Shown in pieces: positions 6,348 to 12,913 of a stretch of DNA of 15,855 bases. The number at the start of each line of letters is the position of its first letter. The first letter of the stretch is position 1. Below the pieces are notes generated by a model that was not told the DNA's origin, ran no database searches, and was given only the letters and a program-made list of their open reading frames with translations. The translations under genes and the position numbers were made by a program. The stretch is from positions 21,837 to 37,691 of the forward strand of contig DIHJ01000058.1 in the NCBI GenBank assembly GCA_002420105.1, written 5' to 3'. Source of the DNA: Nitrospira sp. UBA5699. Its GTDB lineage: Bacteria > Nitrospirota > Nitrospiria > Nitrospirales > Nitrospiraceae.

Positions 6348-7307
6348 ATGTATGCGCTGGTTTTCTGTGCGCTCCTCGCTTTTCTGCCGATCGGGGGCGG
6401 TCCCGCTCCGGCCCCGGGCGGTCTTGCGATGATGGAGCCGGTTGCGACCGCACGAGCGCTGGACGGCACCGAGTTGCTGAAAATCGGCGACATTCACGAT
6501 GCTCAGAATCATTACGGGGAAGCCCTGACCTATTACCGTCAAGCCTTGACGGCATTCCAATCGCGGAAACAACGGCGGGGCGAGGCCATGGTCCTCGAGA
6601 AGATCGGACAGATCCATGTCCGTCAGGGGAACATGCAGGAGGCCTACGAGATCCTGACCCGGGCCGTCGCCGCCTCGCGCCGGTTGTCGGACCCCCTGTT
6701 ATACGCCCGTCCGCTTCTTGCGCTCGGCGACGTCTCGTTTTCGCTGGGCAGGGCGGAGGAGGCGCATGAGTCGTATCGGCAGGCCGGGATGGTCTTTGAG
6801 CGAACGGGCGACCGGCATGGATACAATGAAGCCATGCTCCAGCGCGGGCGGCTCCAACTCGCGGTCGGCCGTCAAGAGGAAGGACTGGCGTTGCTGAACC
6901 GGGCTCTGGAGGACGCGCGGAAGCGGAACGACCGGCGTCAGGTCGTGACGGCTGCAAGGGTGATCGGCGATGTGCGACTGGAAGGGGGAGACGGCGCGGC
7001 TGCGCGGCTGCTGTACCAAGAAGCCCTCATCCAGGCCGAATCTGAGCGGGATCTTCGCGCCGAGGCGGATCTCCGGCTGCGGCTGGCCCGCTTGTCGCAT
7101 CAAGCCGGCCGGCAAGCCGAGGGGTTGAACCTGGCCCATCGGGCGCTGACGCTCTATCGAACGCTACGTGACCGGCATCATGAGGCAGAGGTGCACCGCC
7201 TGCTTGCCGAGGCCTACCAGGCGGTCGGAGATGCTGCCGTGGCGGAAGATCACCGTCGCGAGGCGGCGATGGTCGAGCTGTCACTTCGTATCCAGGAGGG
7301 CCGGTAA
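6348..7307 (+). CDS. exported or anchored tetratricopeptide-repeat protein
   Basis: The 319-residue protein opens with a short hydrophobic leader (MYALVFCALLAFLPIG) and a Pro/Ala-rich linker, then has a series of TPR units from about residue 40 to the end. Recognisable cores include GDIHDAQNHYGEALTYYRQA, GQIHVRQGNMQEAYEILTRA, GDVSFSLGRAEEAHESYRQA and AEAYQAVGDAAVAEDHRREA. TPR arrays are protein-binding scaffolds; no catalytic domain is visible. ATG at 6348 has only a weak CGGA upstream. It is separated by about 200 bp from the TPM gene and by more than 200 bp from the next gene, so it appears monocistronic. The binding partner is unknown. Confidence 0.85.
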   Translation: MYALVFCALLAFLPIGGGPAPAPGGLAMMEPVATARALDGTELLKIGDIHDAQNHYGEALTYYRQALTAFQSRKQRRGEAMVLEKIGQIHVRQGNMQEAYEILTRAVAASRRLSDPLLYARPLLALGDVSFSLGRAEEAHESYRQAGMVFERTGDRHGYNEAMLQRGRLQLAVGRQEEGLALLNRALEDARKRNDRRQVVTAARVIGDVRLEGGDGAAARLLYQEALIQAESERDLRAEADLRLRLARLSHQAGRQAEGLNLAHRALTLYRTLRDRHHEAEVHRLLAEAYQAVGDAAVAEDHRREAAMVELSLRIQEGR

Positions 7308-7334
7308 CCTGTCGCTGGTAAGTAGAAGATCGTA

Positions 7335-7364
7335 GGCCCGGTTGAGTGGAGAGCGGCCCGGGCC
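7335..7364 (+). terminator. possible hairpin after the TPR gene
   Basis: GGCCCGG (7335-7341) and CCGGGCC (7358-7364) are exact complements with a 16-base loop, 28 bp after the TPR-gene stop. There is no T-run downstream, so factor-independent termination is uncertain. Farther on, CTGTA (7486-7490) and TACAG (7498-7502) form a small inverted repeat before the next gene. Otherwise the gap to 7542 holds nothing I can name. Confidence 0.35.
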
Positions 7365-7541
7365 AGTGACCGTCGGACTCATGAGGTCTTCCGCCGTTTC
7401 GTTTCCAGGAGTCGGGCAAAGATCATACCTGTGAACCCCCTCCCCCGGGGTACTCCCTTCTGGTCTGTCGCGCGGCGGTCTCCGCCTGTATCTTTTGTAC
7501 AGAGCGCAGATTCACGGATCGGATGCAAAGGAGGCCATATC

Positions 7542-7835
7542 ATGTACTGCACACGATGCCGGGGGGTGATGGCGGAAGATCAGTTTTTCGATTTGGAGGG
7601 AGCCGGTGAATTGAACTGGATGAGGGGGTGGCGTTGCATGAACTGCGGCCATGCGGAGAATCCGCTGACGGAGGCCAATCGGCGCCTGCGCGAATCGGCT
7701 CTTTTGTTGGTGTCCTCCGAGGAATCAGGGGGTATCAACAGGAATCTCTGCGGAAAGGGCGCGCGGCGGAGAACGGTGCAGTGCGGCGAAGCGATGGAGG
7801 GGCGTGGAAGGGGTTGCTCGGGTCGCCTTTATTAG
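7542..7835 (+). CDS. small zinc-ribbon protein
   Basis: The protein begins MYCTRCRGVMAEDQFFD and has paired cysteines C3/C6 and C32/C35 (WRCMNCGH), a compact zinc-ribbon pattern like the small proteins I recall from Nitrospira genomes. ATG at 7542 has a strong ribosome-binding site (AAAGGAGG at 7527-7534). The N-terminal 45 residues look well conserved. The C-terminal half (after about residue 50) is Arg/Gly-rich with less GC-biased third codon positions, so the tail may be poorly constrained, or a frameshift may have replaced a different ending. The response regulator starts 12 bp after the stop, so the two are probably co-transcribed. Function is unknown; a nucleic-acid or protein-binding role is only a guess from the zinc ribbon. 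Confidence 0.7.
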   Translation: MYCTRCRGVMAEDQFFDLEGAGELNWMRGWRCMNCGHAENPLTEANRRLRESALLLVSSEESGGINRNLCGKGARRRTVQCGEAMEGRGRGCSGRLY

Positions 7836-7847
7836 GGGAACAATTGC

Positions 7848-8210
7848 ATGGCCACGATTCTGGTTATCGACGACGAAGAATTGATTCGTACACTCCTGCG
7901 CAGTGCGCTCGAAGGGGCGGGCCATGAGGTCATCGAGGCTCGCAACGGCCGTGTCGGACTTGAGTTGTACCGACAGCGGCCGGCCGATCTCGTCATTACC
8001 GACATTCTGATGCCGGAACTCAACGGGTTGGACATGATCCTCGAGTTGACCAGGGGATTTCTGAACGTGAAGGTCATCGCCATGTCAGGCGTGCAAAGCG
8101 AAGAGAATGTCCTGGATGTCGCCAAACTGCTCGGCGCCCGCCAGACTTTTCACAAACCGCTGAACCTTCAGCAGTTGCTGACGGCGGTTCGATATGAGCT
8201 TGCCCACTAG
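7848..8210 (+). CDS. stand-alone CheY-like response-regulator receiver
   Basis: The 120-residue product is a single receiver domain with all key positions: acidic pair D8/D9, phospho-acceptor D52 (VITDILMPE), the Thr/Ser switch S80 (AMSG) and K103 (HKPLN). No output domain follows, so it would signal by protein-protein interaction or phosphotransfer, as CheY and Spo0F do. The partner histidine kinase is not in the window. A GGGGAA ribosome-binding site precedes ATG at 7848, and the small zinc-ribbon gene lies 12 bp upstream. A strong hairpin begins at the stop codon, closing this two-gene unit. Confidence 0.95.
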   Translation: MATILVIDDEELIRTLLRSALEGAGHEVIEARNGRVGLELYRQRPADLVITDILMPELNGLDMILELTRGFLNVKVIAMSGVQSEENVLDVAKLLGARQTFHKPLNLQQLLTAVRYELAH

Positions 8211-8247
8211 CGCCACCCGGTCCGGACGCTGTCGGATCGGGTGACGC
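8210..8247 (+). terminator. strong hairpin after the response regulator
   Basis: CACCCGGTCCG (8214-8224) pairs with CGGATCGGGTG (8233-8243) as an 11-bp stem with one G-U pair and an 8-base loop, extended by GCG/CGC (8210-8212 and 8245-8247) after one mismatch. It starts at the stop codon. No T-run follows, so it may stop transcription with help or protect the mRNA 3' end. Confidence 0.6.
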
Positions 8248-8297
8248 TCATTCCGCGATTTCGTCCGGAGGTCGAAGACCGACAGGCACTGAAGGTC

Positions 8298-8310
8298 CCG
8301 GCTAAGCCGG
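8298..8310 (-). terminator. small hairpin after the DUF5069 gene
   Basis: CCGGC (8298-8302) and GCCGG (8306-8310) form a 5-bp stem with a three-base loop, eight bases beyond the minus-strand stop at 8319. It is short and has no clear T-run, so it is weak support for a terminator between these convergent genes. Confidence 0.3.
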
Positions 8311-8318
8311 TCGGACAC

Positions 8319-8777
8319 TTATGGCTGCGCGCTGAGCGGCGCGGCCGTTTCCCGCCGGGGCACGATGCGGCCTTCCTCCAGGTCCTGGAGGTCGGCCCAG
8401 CTGCTGAGGTCGGTTCTGGAGGGATCGACGGCATCGCGGCACTTGTCGAAGTAGGCCTGCTTTTCCGGCGTGCTGGGCCCGCGCCGTAACATCATTTCAT
8501 TCCATGCGTCCAGTTCGACTGCCGGAACGCGGCGGGCCTGTGCGCGGAACCACCGGATGACGCCCTCGTCGTCCGGATTCGCGTTGACCGCCTCCGTGAA
8601 TTCATCGGCAGTGATCCCGGCGAAGTCCAGAAGCCGCACGTCCATCGGACAGGGGTAGATGTATTCCCCTTCGGTGCCGGCGAGGACGGCGCGACACTTG
8701 TCGATCATACGCGCCAGGTGGACATATCCTTCCAGCCTGACCCGCATACTTCGGGGGAACCCTGTTCGCAGGTCCAT
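8319..8777 (-). CDS. DUF5069-family protein
   Basis: The 152-residue protein begins MDLRTGFPRSMRVRLEGYVH and continues with ARMIDKCRAVLAGTEGEYIY and CPMDVRLLDFAGI, the signature I recall for DUF5069. The family is cytoplasmic with no established reaction; no signal peptide or membrane helix is present. The C-terminal third (a DKCRDAVDPSRTDLSSWADL segment) is also typical. ATG at 8777 lies seven bases after the stop of the upstream DUF3386-like gene, so the two form a small operon. Its end faces the response-regulator gene, with hairpins in the 108-bp gap between the stops. Confidence 0.82.
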   Translation of the reverse strand: MDLRTGFPRSMRVRLEGYVHLARMIDKCRAVLAGTEGEYIYPCPMDVRLLDFAGITADEFTEAVNANPDDEGVIRWFRAQARRVPAVELDAWNEMMLRRGPSTPEKQAYFDKCRDAVDPSRTDLSSWADLQDLEEGRIVPRRETAAPLSAQP

Positions 8778-8784
8778 GCTTCCG

Positions 8785-9459
8785 TCAGAGGAGGCGGTGA
8801 TTGGCGAAGATCAGGCTCTTCACTTGCACGGCACCGTTTTCGAACGAGATGATGCGCCGGCTGGCCGGAAGATCCGACGATCCCACGCGTACATGGGTAT
8901 CGGTAAAACTCTCCACGTTCTTGAGGGTGCCGTCGGTCGGGGAATAGTAGTACACGGTGTATCGCGTCGTCAGATTCTTCCGGTCCTGCGTCACGGCGCT
9001 TTCTTCGACGTTGATCGTGAAGGCGAACGGAGCGCTTCCGGGATGCGCCATCTTCCGGTTGATCTGGGTGATCCGGCCGTCCTTCAGCCGGTAGAACGAA
9101 TTCGACCCGTGAATGGTCAGCTTCGATCCGAACGGGTGTCCGTCCTCTTCGATCGTCAGCGTATACTTGCCGTCCGACTCTTCGAAGCTTCTGGGGCCGC
9201 GGTGCACGGCGATCATGCCGAGCTGTTCCTGCGCCCATTTCTGGACGTCGGCGTCGGTCAGTTGGACGGTGACTTCACGCGGGCCCTTGACCATCACGGG
9301 CCCGCTGGTTTCCTTCCCGTTGACGTTCACGGTGAGATCGGCGGTGAATCCCTTGAAGTCCTTCTGCCAGCGCGCCGTGTTCTCGAATGCCTGCCGCAAT
9401 GCCTCGCGGGCCTTCGGGTCGTCGGCGACGGTCGGCTGATCCGGGTTCTGCATAGTCAT
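8785..9459 (-). CDS. DUF3386-like protein
   Basis: The 224-residue protein has no signal peptide. After an N-terminal helix (AREALRQAFENTARW) it is mostly predicted beta strands: FTADLTVNVNGKE, VTVQLTD, KYTLTIEEDG, and a C-terminal SFENGAVQVKSLIFANHRLL. This layout and the ending match my memory of DUF3386 proteins, known mainly from cyanobacteria, with no assigned reaction. The beta-rich form with repeated strand pairs recalls lipid- or ligand-binding folds, but that is inference. ATG at 9459 has TAGGAG eight bases upstream and a good promoter at 9497-9526. It precedes the DUF5069 gene by seven bases. Confidence 0.68.
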   Translation of the reverse strand: MTMQNPDQPTVADDPKAREALRQAFENTARWQKDFKGFTADLTVNVNGKETSGPVMVKGPREVTVQLTDADVQKWAQEQLGMIAVHRGPRSFEESDGKYTLTIEEDGHPFGSKLTIHGSNSFYRLKDGRITQINRKMAHPGSAPFAFTINVEESAVTQDRKNLTTRYTVYYYSPTDGTLKNVESFTDTHVRVGSSDLPASRRIISFENGAVQVKSLIFANHRLL

Positions 9460-9496
9460 GGCGATTTCTCCTACGGGTCGGTAAGGGTGATGTCGG

Positions 9497-9526
9497 ATTA
9501 TACCTGCCCGGACGATCGACTCACAA
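9497..9526 (-). promoter_or_regulatory. predicted sigma-70 promoter of the DUF3386-DUF5069 operon
   Basis: On the minus strand TTGTGA (9521-9526) is followed after 18 bp by a perfect -10 TATAAT (9497-9502). This leaves a leader of about 30 bases with TAGGAG before ATG at 9459. Confidence 0.6.
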
Positions 9527-9561
9527 CGGCGAGAAACGTCGGATGGCGATCAGGGGCGGGA

Positions 9562-9591
9562 TTTTCAAATTGCCGTAATTTCTGATATAGT
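9562..9591 (+). promoter_or_regulatory. predicted extended -10 promoter for the Lys-rich protein gene
   Basis: An extended -10, TGATATAGT (TATAGT at 9586-9591), lies 18 bp after TTTTCA (9562-9567). It drives the plus strand toward ATG at 9667 and is divergent from the DUF3386 promoter. The leader of about 70 bases contains a GC-rich self-complementary stretch (GGCCCCGGGGC). Confidence 0.5.
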
Positions 9592-9666
9592 TCGCCAATT
9601 TTTCCTCGAGCGGCCCCGGGGCGACCGGGGAACGACATTGCGGCGGGACAATCGAGAGAGGATTGC

Positions 9667-10002
9667 ATGGAACGACGGGCGGCTTCCCATACCGAAGAAG
9701 AAGAAATGAATCAGCGCAGACGGCTTCTGAGCGCCGCGAAAAAAGGCGATCAGAAGGCGGTGGCGAAACTGTTCGAACTCTATCAGGTGCGGGTCTACAA
9801 CAGTGAAATGGTCAACAAGCTGAATCGCACCGCCGGCACCCACAAACTCCAGGCCAAAGTGGCTCAGGGGAAGCCGGTCAGGGGAGGGGGTTCGTCCAAA
9901 CAGCCGTCTCCCAAGAAGGCCGGCGCGTCGGCCGCCAAGGGCGCGACCAAGTCGAAACCTTCGAAGAAAGCGTCCAAACCGAAGTCGCACCGGAAAAAGT
10001 AG
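9667..10002 (+). CDS. small basic protein with sigma-region-2-like helix and Lys-rich tail
   Basis: The 111-residue protein has two parts. Residues 18-43 (LLSAAKKGDQKAVAKLFELY then QVRVYN) closely resemble the first helix of sigma-70 region 2 in ECF-type sigma factors, but the chain ends before any DNA-recognition region. Residues 65-111 are a disordered tail of Lys, Ala, Ser and Pro (KKAGASAAKG, KKASKPKSHRKK) like histone-H1-type or nucleoid-associated tails. ATG at 9667 has AGAGAGGAT upstream; a second in-frame ATG at 9706 after GAAGAAGAA is possible. The gene has its own promoter and faces a convergent ClpS-like gene nine bases after its stop. A role at nucleic acid or RNA polymerase is a hypothesis; the sigma likeness could be a generic helix similarity. 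Confidence 0.7.
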   Translation: MERRAASHTEEEEMNQRRRLLSAAKKGDQKAVAKLFELYQVRVYNSEMVNKLNRTAGTHKLQAKVAQGKPVRGGGSSKQPSPKKAGASAAKGATKSKPSKKASKPKSHRKK

Positions 10003-10011
10003 GGGCCGTCC

Positions 10012-10308
10012 TTATTGCACCGCGACCCGTAGCCCGCCGCCGGCAAGTTTCCCGGCGATTTCCTCCGCCTGTTTCAGTGCCCCCATAAAGACCACCGCTT
10101 CACCCTGATGGTCGATTTTCCACGCAAGCTCGAAGGCCTTCGACGGATTCATGCCGGGAATGCACTGGCAGAACAGGGCGATGACCTGCTGATAGGTGTG
10201 ACAGTCGCAGTTATAGACGATGATGCGCGCCTCTAGACTGTCGCCGGTTCCGGTGGACGGAGTTTCGATCACCAGAGGGGTCGCCACTGGGGTGGGGGAT
10301 TCGGCCAT
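10012..10308 (-). CDS. ClpS-like protease adaptor domain with two CxC pairs
   Basis: After an unstructured N-terminus (about 25 residues rich in Pro and Thr), residues 28-98 follow the ClpS fold order: first strand RIIVYN, a helix, WKIDHQGEAVVF, a helix (LKQAEEIAGKLA), then a last strand LRVAV. ClpS delivers N-degron substrates to the ClpAP/ClpCP protease. The N-degron pocket keeps N33, D35 and H67 (E. coli N34, D36, H66), but the middle acidic residue is C34. The cysteines form C34-x-C36 and C47-x-C49. Its ATG at 10308 lacks a Shine-Dalgarno and lies eight bases after a -10-like TAAAAT. The fold call is fairly good. Whether it binds N-degrons or metal is unknown, and no clpA/clpC is in the window. 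Confidence 0.72.
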   Translation of the reverse strand: MAESPTPVATPLVIETPSTGTGDSLEARIIVYNCDCHTYQQVIALFCQCIPGMNPSKAFELAWKIDHQGEAVVFMGALKQAEEIAGKLAGGGLRVAVQ

Positions 10309-10316
10309 GGGGGGCG

Positions 10317-10345
10317 ATTTTAGCAGAGTTCACCCGCTCGATTAA
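10317..10345 (-). promoter_or_regulatory. possible promoter giving a leaderless ClpS-like mRNA
   Basis: On the minus strand TAAAAT (10317-10322) is 17 bp from TTAATC (10340-10345). Only eight bases, CGCCCCCC, separate the -10 from ATG at 10308, and no ribosome-binding site is present. The -35 is weak (three of six). Confidence 0.4.
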
Positions 10346-11007
10346 TATCCTTTTCTGACGATCAGGTGATTGCCCAGTTCGATGCGGGATCTGAGGCGCG
10401 TCCGTTCGAACAGTTCCCAATGGACGGGGGAATCCGTGGCGGCCTGAAGGCCGTGGAGCAGAGCAAGCCGGTAGGTGTGGACAAGCGCCGCGGCGGTCTT
10501 GATCAGCGCCAGGATATACTCGGCTTCCTGCGGATCGGTCTCGACGTCCGTGCAGAGCAGCGGGAGCCTGTCGACGTCGAAGGGGATGGTTCGCAGACGA
10601 TCGTCGGGATCACGAAACGGCTGACGGATGCCGAAGAGGCCGCGCTGAAAGCGGCGATCGGTCCGGAGCGCGTTGTGGAATATTGAGCGCCACCGGGGGT
10701 CGGCCAGGTCCGGATCAATCGCGGCGACCAGGTCGGGCGAAAGAGAGCCGCTGACGTCGTACCCTTGGATCAACCGGCCTGCGGCGAGCAGTTCGGGGAA
10801 ACCGTCGCCCATGCGATCGGCATGGGCCGTCATGCCCGTCAAGGGCGTGAGCCGCAGGGCCATGAAATCACGAAAATGTACGACGGCAAACCGCCGCAAG
10901 AGCTTGGCGAGCGTCTCGTCATGGCACAGATGAAACGGATAGTAGAGCGCTTCCGGCGGGGCGGATCGTTGACCCCGGGCGTCGCGGCGATGAACGCGGA
11001 ATCGCAT
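10342..11007 (-). CDS. conserved hypothetical protein, 221 aa
   Basis: I do not recognise a named domain. The N-terminus up to residue 15 is Arg-rich and may be artificial. From residue 20 it reads like conserved protein: EALYYPFHLCHDETLAKLLR, then HFRDFMALRLTPLTG, MGDGFPELLAAGRLIQGYDV and a helical C-terminal half with AEYILALIKTAAALVHTYRL. No signal peptide or clear membrane helix is seen. ATG at 11007 has no good ribosome-binding site, and no better ATG, GTG or TTG is evident nearby. It sits 48 bp after the small charged-protein gene and 33 bp before the ClpS-like start, all on the minus strand, so a loose operon is likely. Function is unknown. Confidence 0.75.
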   Translation of the reverse strand: MRFRVHRRDARGQRSAPPEALYYPFHLCHDETLAKLLRRFAVVHFRDFMALRLTPLTGMTAHADRMGDGFPELLAAGRLIQGYDVSGSLSPDLVAAIDPDLADPRWRSIFHNALRTDRRFQRGLFGIRQPFRDPDDRLRTIPFDVDRLPLLCTDVETDPQEAEYILALIKTAAALVHTYRLALLHGLQAATDSPVHWELFERTRLRSRIELGNHLIVRKGY

Positions 11008-11055
11008 TGGCTGGAGAGCGCGGGGTCTCGGGCTAGACGATGGCGGCGTCCTTCG

Positions 11056-11256
11056 TCAAAACTTGTCCATGTCGATCACTTCGGTCGCGTCCCACAGATT
11101 CTTGTTTTCCGCGTCCGCGAGCGCCTTGATCCTGTCCTCTTCCGTTTCCTCGCCGTACTGATTCTTCGCGGCCGTGTCAGCTGCCGTATCGCTTTGCGAC
11201 GGATCGGCGGTTTGCCGCCGCCGGCGCTTCTTGGCTGGATCCATGTTTACCGGCAT
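11056..11256 (-). CDS. small charged hypothetical protein, 66 aa
   Basis: ATG at 11256 is preferred over one at 11271 because GGAGG lies four bases upstream. The product begins MPVNMDPAKKRRRRQ, so it has a strongly basic start, then a Thr/Ala/Asp-rich middle and an acidic end (EETEEDRIKALADAENKNLW, ending in VIDMDKF). It is very hydrophilic, with no membrane segment, and probably partly disordered. It is the first of three minus-strand genes. No family is recognised. Confidence 0.6.
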   Translation of the reverse strand: MPVNMDPAKKRRRRQTADPSQSDTAADTAAKNQYGEETEEDRIKALADAENKNLWDATEVIDMDKF

Positions 11257-11327
11257 AGGGCCTCCGTGCATTCGCGATCAGTCTCCCCTCCGACCGGGGA
11301 AAAAGTCAATGGATGGGGAGTGGATCG

Positions 11328-11356
11328 TTGACCTCCGGTGGAATGCTTGTTAGAGT
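11328..11356 (+). promoter_or_regulatory. predicted promoter giving a leaderless mRNA
   Basis: TTGACC (11328-11333) and TAGAGT (11351-11356) are exactly 17 bp apart. The -10 ends eight bases before ATG at 11365, so transcription would start at or within a base or two of that ATG. An in-frame GTG at 11338 lies within the spacer and is therefore unlikely to be used. Confidence 0.5.
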
Positions 11357-11364
11357 TCGCGCCC

Positions 11365-11724
11365 ATGCTGGATGCCAAAGTCTGGTGGCCCCTCTTTCCC
11401 CTGCTGCTCCTGATCGTCATCGTCTGCCTGACCTGGGCGTTGGTCCTGGCGGTGCGGGGGGAAAAAGACGCGCGCGCCAGATGGCTGCAGGTCGGGGCCT
11501 TCGCCTGCTATTTTCTCGCCGCGGCCTTCGCGATCGCGAGCGAACGAGGGGTCGTCTCCGCCAACCTGCATCGGCCCTTCTCGATCCTCACCCAGCTCTG
11601 TCTGTTCGGCGCGCTGCTGCATCATTGGAACGGCAAGAGCGCGTCCTTTCGCTGGTTGAACGGCGTGGCCTGGGCCGCCATTCTCGCGGATGCGGCGCTG
11701 CACTACCTGATGGTCCGCCATTAG
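11365..11724 (+). CDS. small integral membrane protein
   Basis: From ATG at 11365 the product has 119 residues and about four hydrophobic helices: residues 7-32 (WWPLFPLLLLIVIVCLTWAL and beyond), about 41-57 (VGAFACYFLAAAFAIAS), about 72-86 (SILTQLCLFGALLHH) and about 99-116. An RGEKDARARW loop after the first helix is positive and probably cytoplasmic. ATG at 11365 is chosen over GTG at 11338 because of the promoter position. No Shine-Dalgarno is present, in line with leaderless translation. No family is recognised. It is convergent with hemW. Confidence 0.72.
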   Translation: MLDAKVWWPLFPLLLLIVIVCLTWALVLAVRGEKDARARWLQVGAFACYFLAAAFAIASERGVVSANLHRPFSILTQLCLFGALLHHWNGKSASFRWLNGVAWAAILADAALHYLMVRH

Positions 11725-11746
11725 CCGGGCGGTAGCTCGGCGGGGG

Positions 11747-11775
11747 ACCCCACTCTCCTCGACATGACGGTGGGT
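11747..11775 (+). terminator. weak hairpin between convergent genes
   Basis: CCCAC (11749-11753) can pair with GTGGG (11770-11774), followed by TTCTTCT. The stem is only five base pairs with a long loop, so support is slight. Confidence 0.25.
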
Positions 11776-11779
11776 TCTT

Positions 11780-12913
11780 CTAGTAGAGCTCCTCTGCGAC
11801 GCTGTCGGCGTGGAGGCGACCCCGCGCTGATAATCGACTGTGATCGCCGTCCTCCTCGATCAGTTGTCGGGCGCGGAGGTCGGCCAGCTTCGTCGTGCAG
11901 CCGTAATTGATTGCGTGCTCCCGCAACAGCCGCGTCGGAATTCCCCGGCCCAGCCGGAGGCCGAAGATCACCGCATCACGGACTTGCTCTTTCTCGGTCA
12001 ACACCGTGCGCTCCTGGATTGGGGGGCGGTTTCCGGCCAAGGCCGCCTGATAGGCGCTCAGATTGGCGATGTTCCCGAATCGCGCGCCGCGCACAAAGGA
12101 TTGGGCGCTGGGTCCGAGCCCCAAGTAGTCTCCGTTCGTCCAATACAGAAGATTGTGGCGGCAGGCGAATCCCGTTCTGGCGTAGTTGGAGATTTCGTAC
12201 CGGTGATAGCCTGCACCGGAGAGAAGGGCTTGCGCGGTCTGGTCCATTTCGATCTGGAGCGATTCGTCGGGCGCCTGGCGCCGCCCGTGGCGGATGTCAT
12301 GGGCGAGTCTGGTGCCGGCTTCGACGGTCAGCGCATAGCAGGACAGATGGTCCGGGGCGAGTGCGAGGCATTCCGAGAGGGTGCGGTTCCAGCTTTCGAC
12401 GGATTGCCCGGGCAGGCCGTACATCAGATCGAGATTGACGCTGGTGAACCCCGCCTCGCGGGCCGATCGAACGGCAGCCACCGTCTCCTGCGCAAGCGCC
12501 GGCCGTCCGATGCGCAGCAGTTCGTCGTCCTGCATGGACTCCGCGCCGAAACTGATCCGGTTGACGCCGGCTTCGGCCAGCGCCGCGAGGTCGGACCGCG
12601 TCACGGTGCCGGGGTGGGCTTCGACGGTGATCTCGCAGGCGGGCGTCAGACGCATGGCGCGACGCACGGCGGCGAGGATGTCGGTGAGTTGGCTGGCCCG
12701 GAGTGCGGTCGGCGTGCCGCCCCCGAAGTACACGGATTGAAACGCGCGTCCCGTGATGCCCTCCTGTTCCGCTTGCAGGCGGATTTCCGTCTTGAGGGCG
12801 CGGAGAAACGGTTCGACCGCGGCGTCCCGATGCAGCTCCAGATAAAACGCGCAAAAATCGCAGCGTTGACGGCAGAAGGGGATGTGAAGATACAGGCCGA
12901 TGGGACCGGTCAT
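11780..12913 (-). CDS. hemW: HemW-family radical SAM heme chaperone
   Basis: The 377-residue protein begins MTGPIGLYLHIPFC and carries the radical-SAM iron-sulfur motif C14-x3-C18-x2-C21 followed by AF, which binds a 4Fe-4S cluster and S-adenosylmethionine. Further hallmarks are YFGGGTPT, the VEAHPGTV strand, RISFGAESM, LDLMYGLPGQ, and a C-terminal HemW domain with YEISNYAR and HNLLYW. HemW was long called oxygen-independent coproporphyrinogen oxidase, but characterised members insert or traffic heme and lack the oxidase-specific N-terminal extension, as here. ATG at 12913 overlaps the stop of the upstream gene as ATGA, which fixes the start. The frame is open for about 125 more codons upstream, but that region belongs to another gene. 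The function fits an organism rich in cytochromes. Confidence 0.94.
   Translation of the reverse strand: MTGPIGLYLHIPFCRQRCDFCAFYLELHRDAAVEPFLRALKTEIRLQAEQEGITGRAFQSVYFGGGTPTALRASQLTDILAAVRRAMRLTPACEITVEAHPGTVTRSDLAALAEAGVNRISFGAESMQDDELLRIGRPALAQETVAAVRSAREAGFTSVNLDLMYGLPGQSVESWNRTLSECLALAPDHLSCYALTVEAGTRLAHDIRHGRRQAPDESLQIEMDQTAQALLSGAGYHRYEISNYARTGFACRHNLLYWTNGDYLGLGPSAQSFVRGARFGNIANLSAYQAALAGNRPPIQERTVLTEKEQVRDAVIFGLRLGRGIPTRLLREHAINYGCTTKLADLRARQLIEEDGDHSRLSARGRLHADSVAEELY

Noticed and set aside
6250..6957. 235-codon minus-strand frame
   Set aside because: It is antisense to the TPR gene, very rich in Pro/Arg/Ala, with no ribosome-binding site or family.
7486..7502. CTGTA/TACAG repeat before the zinc-ribbon gene as an operator
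   Set aside because: Arms of five bases with no recognisable promoter around them are too weak to list as a site by themselves.
8659..9585. 308-codon plus-strand frame
   Set aside because: It is antisense to the DUF3386 and DUF5069 genes, both with family signatures, ribosome-binding sites and a promoter.
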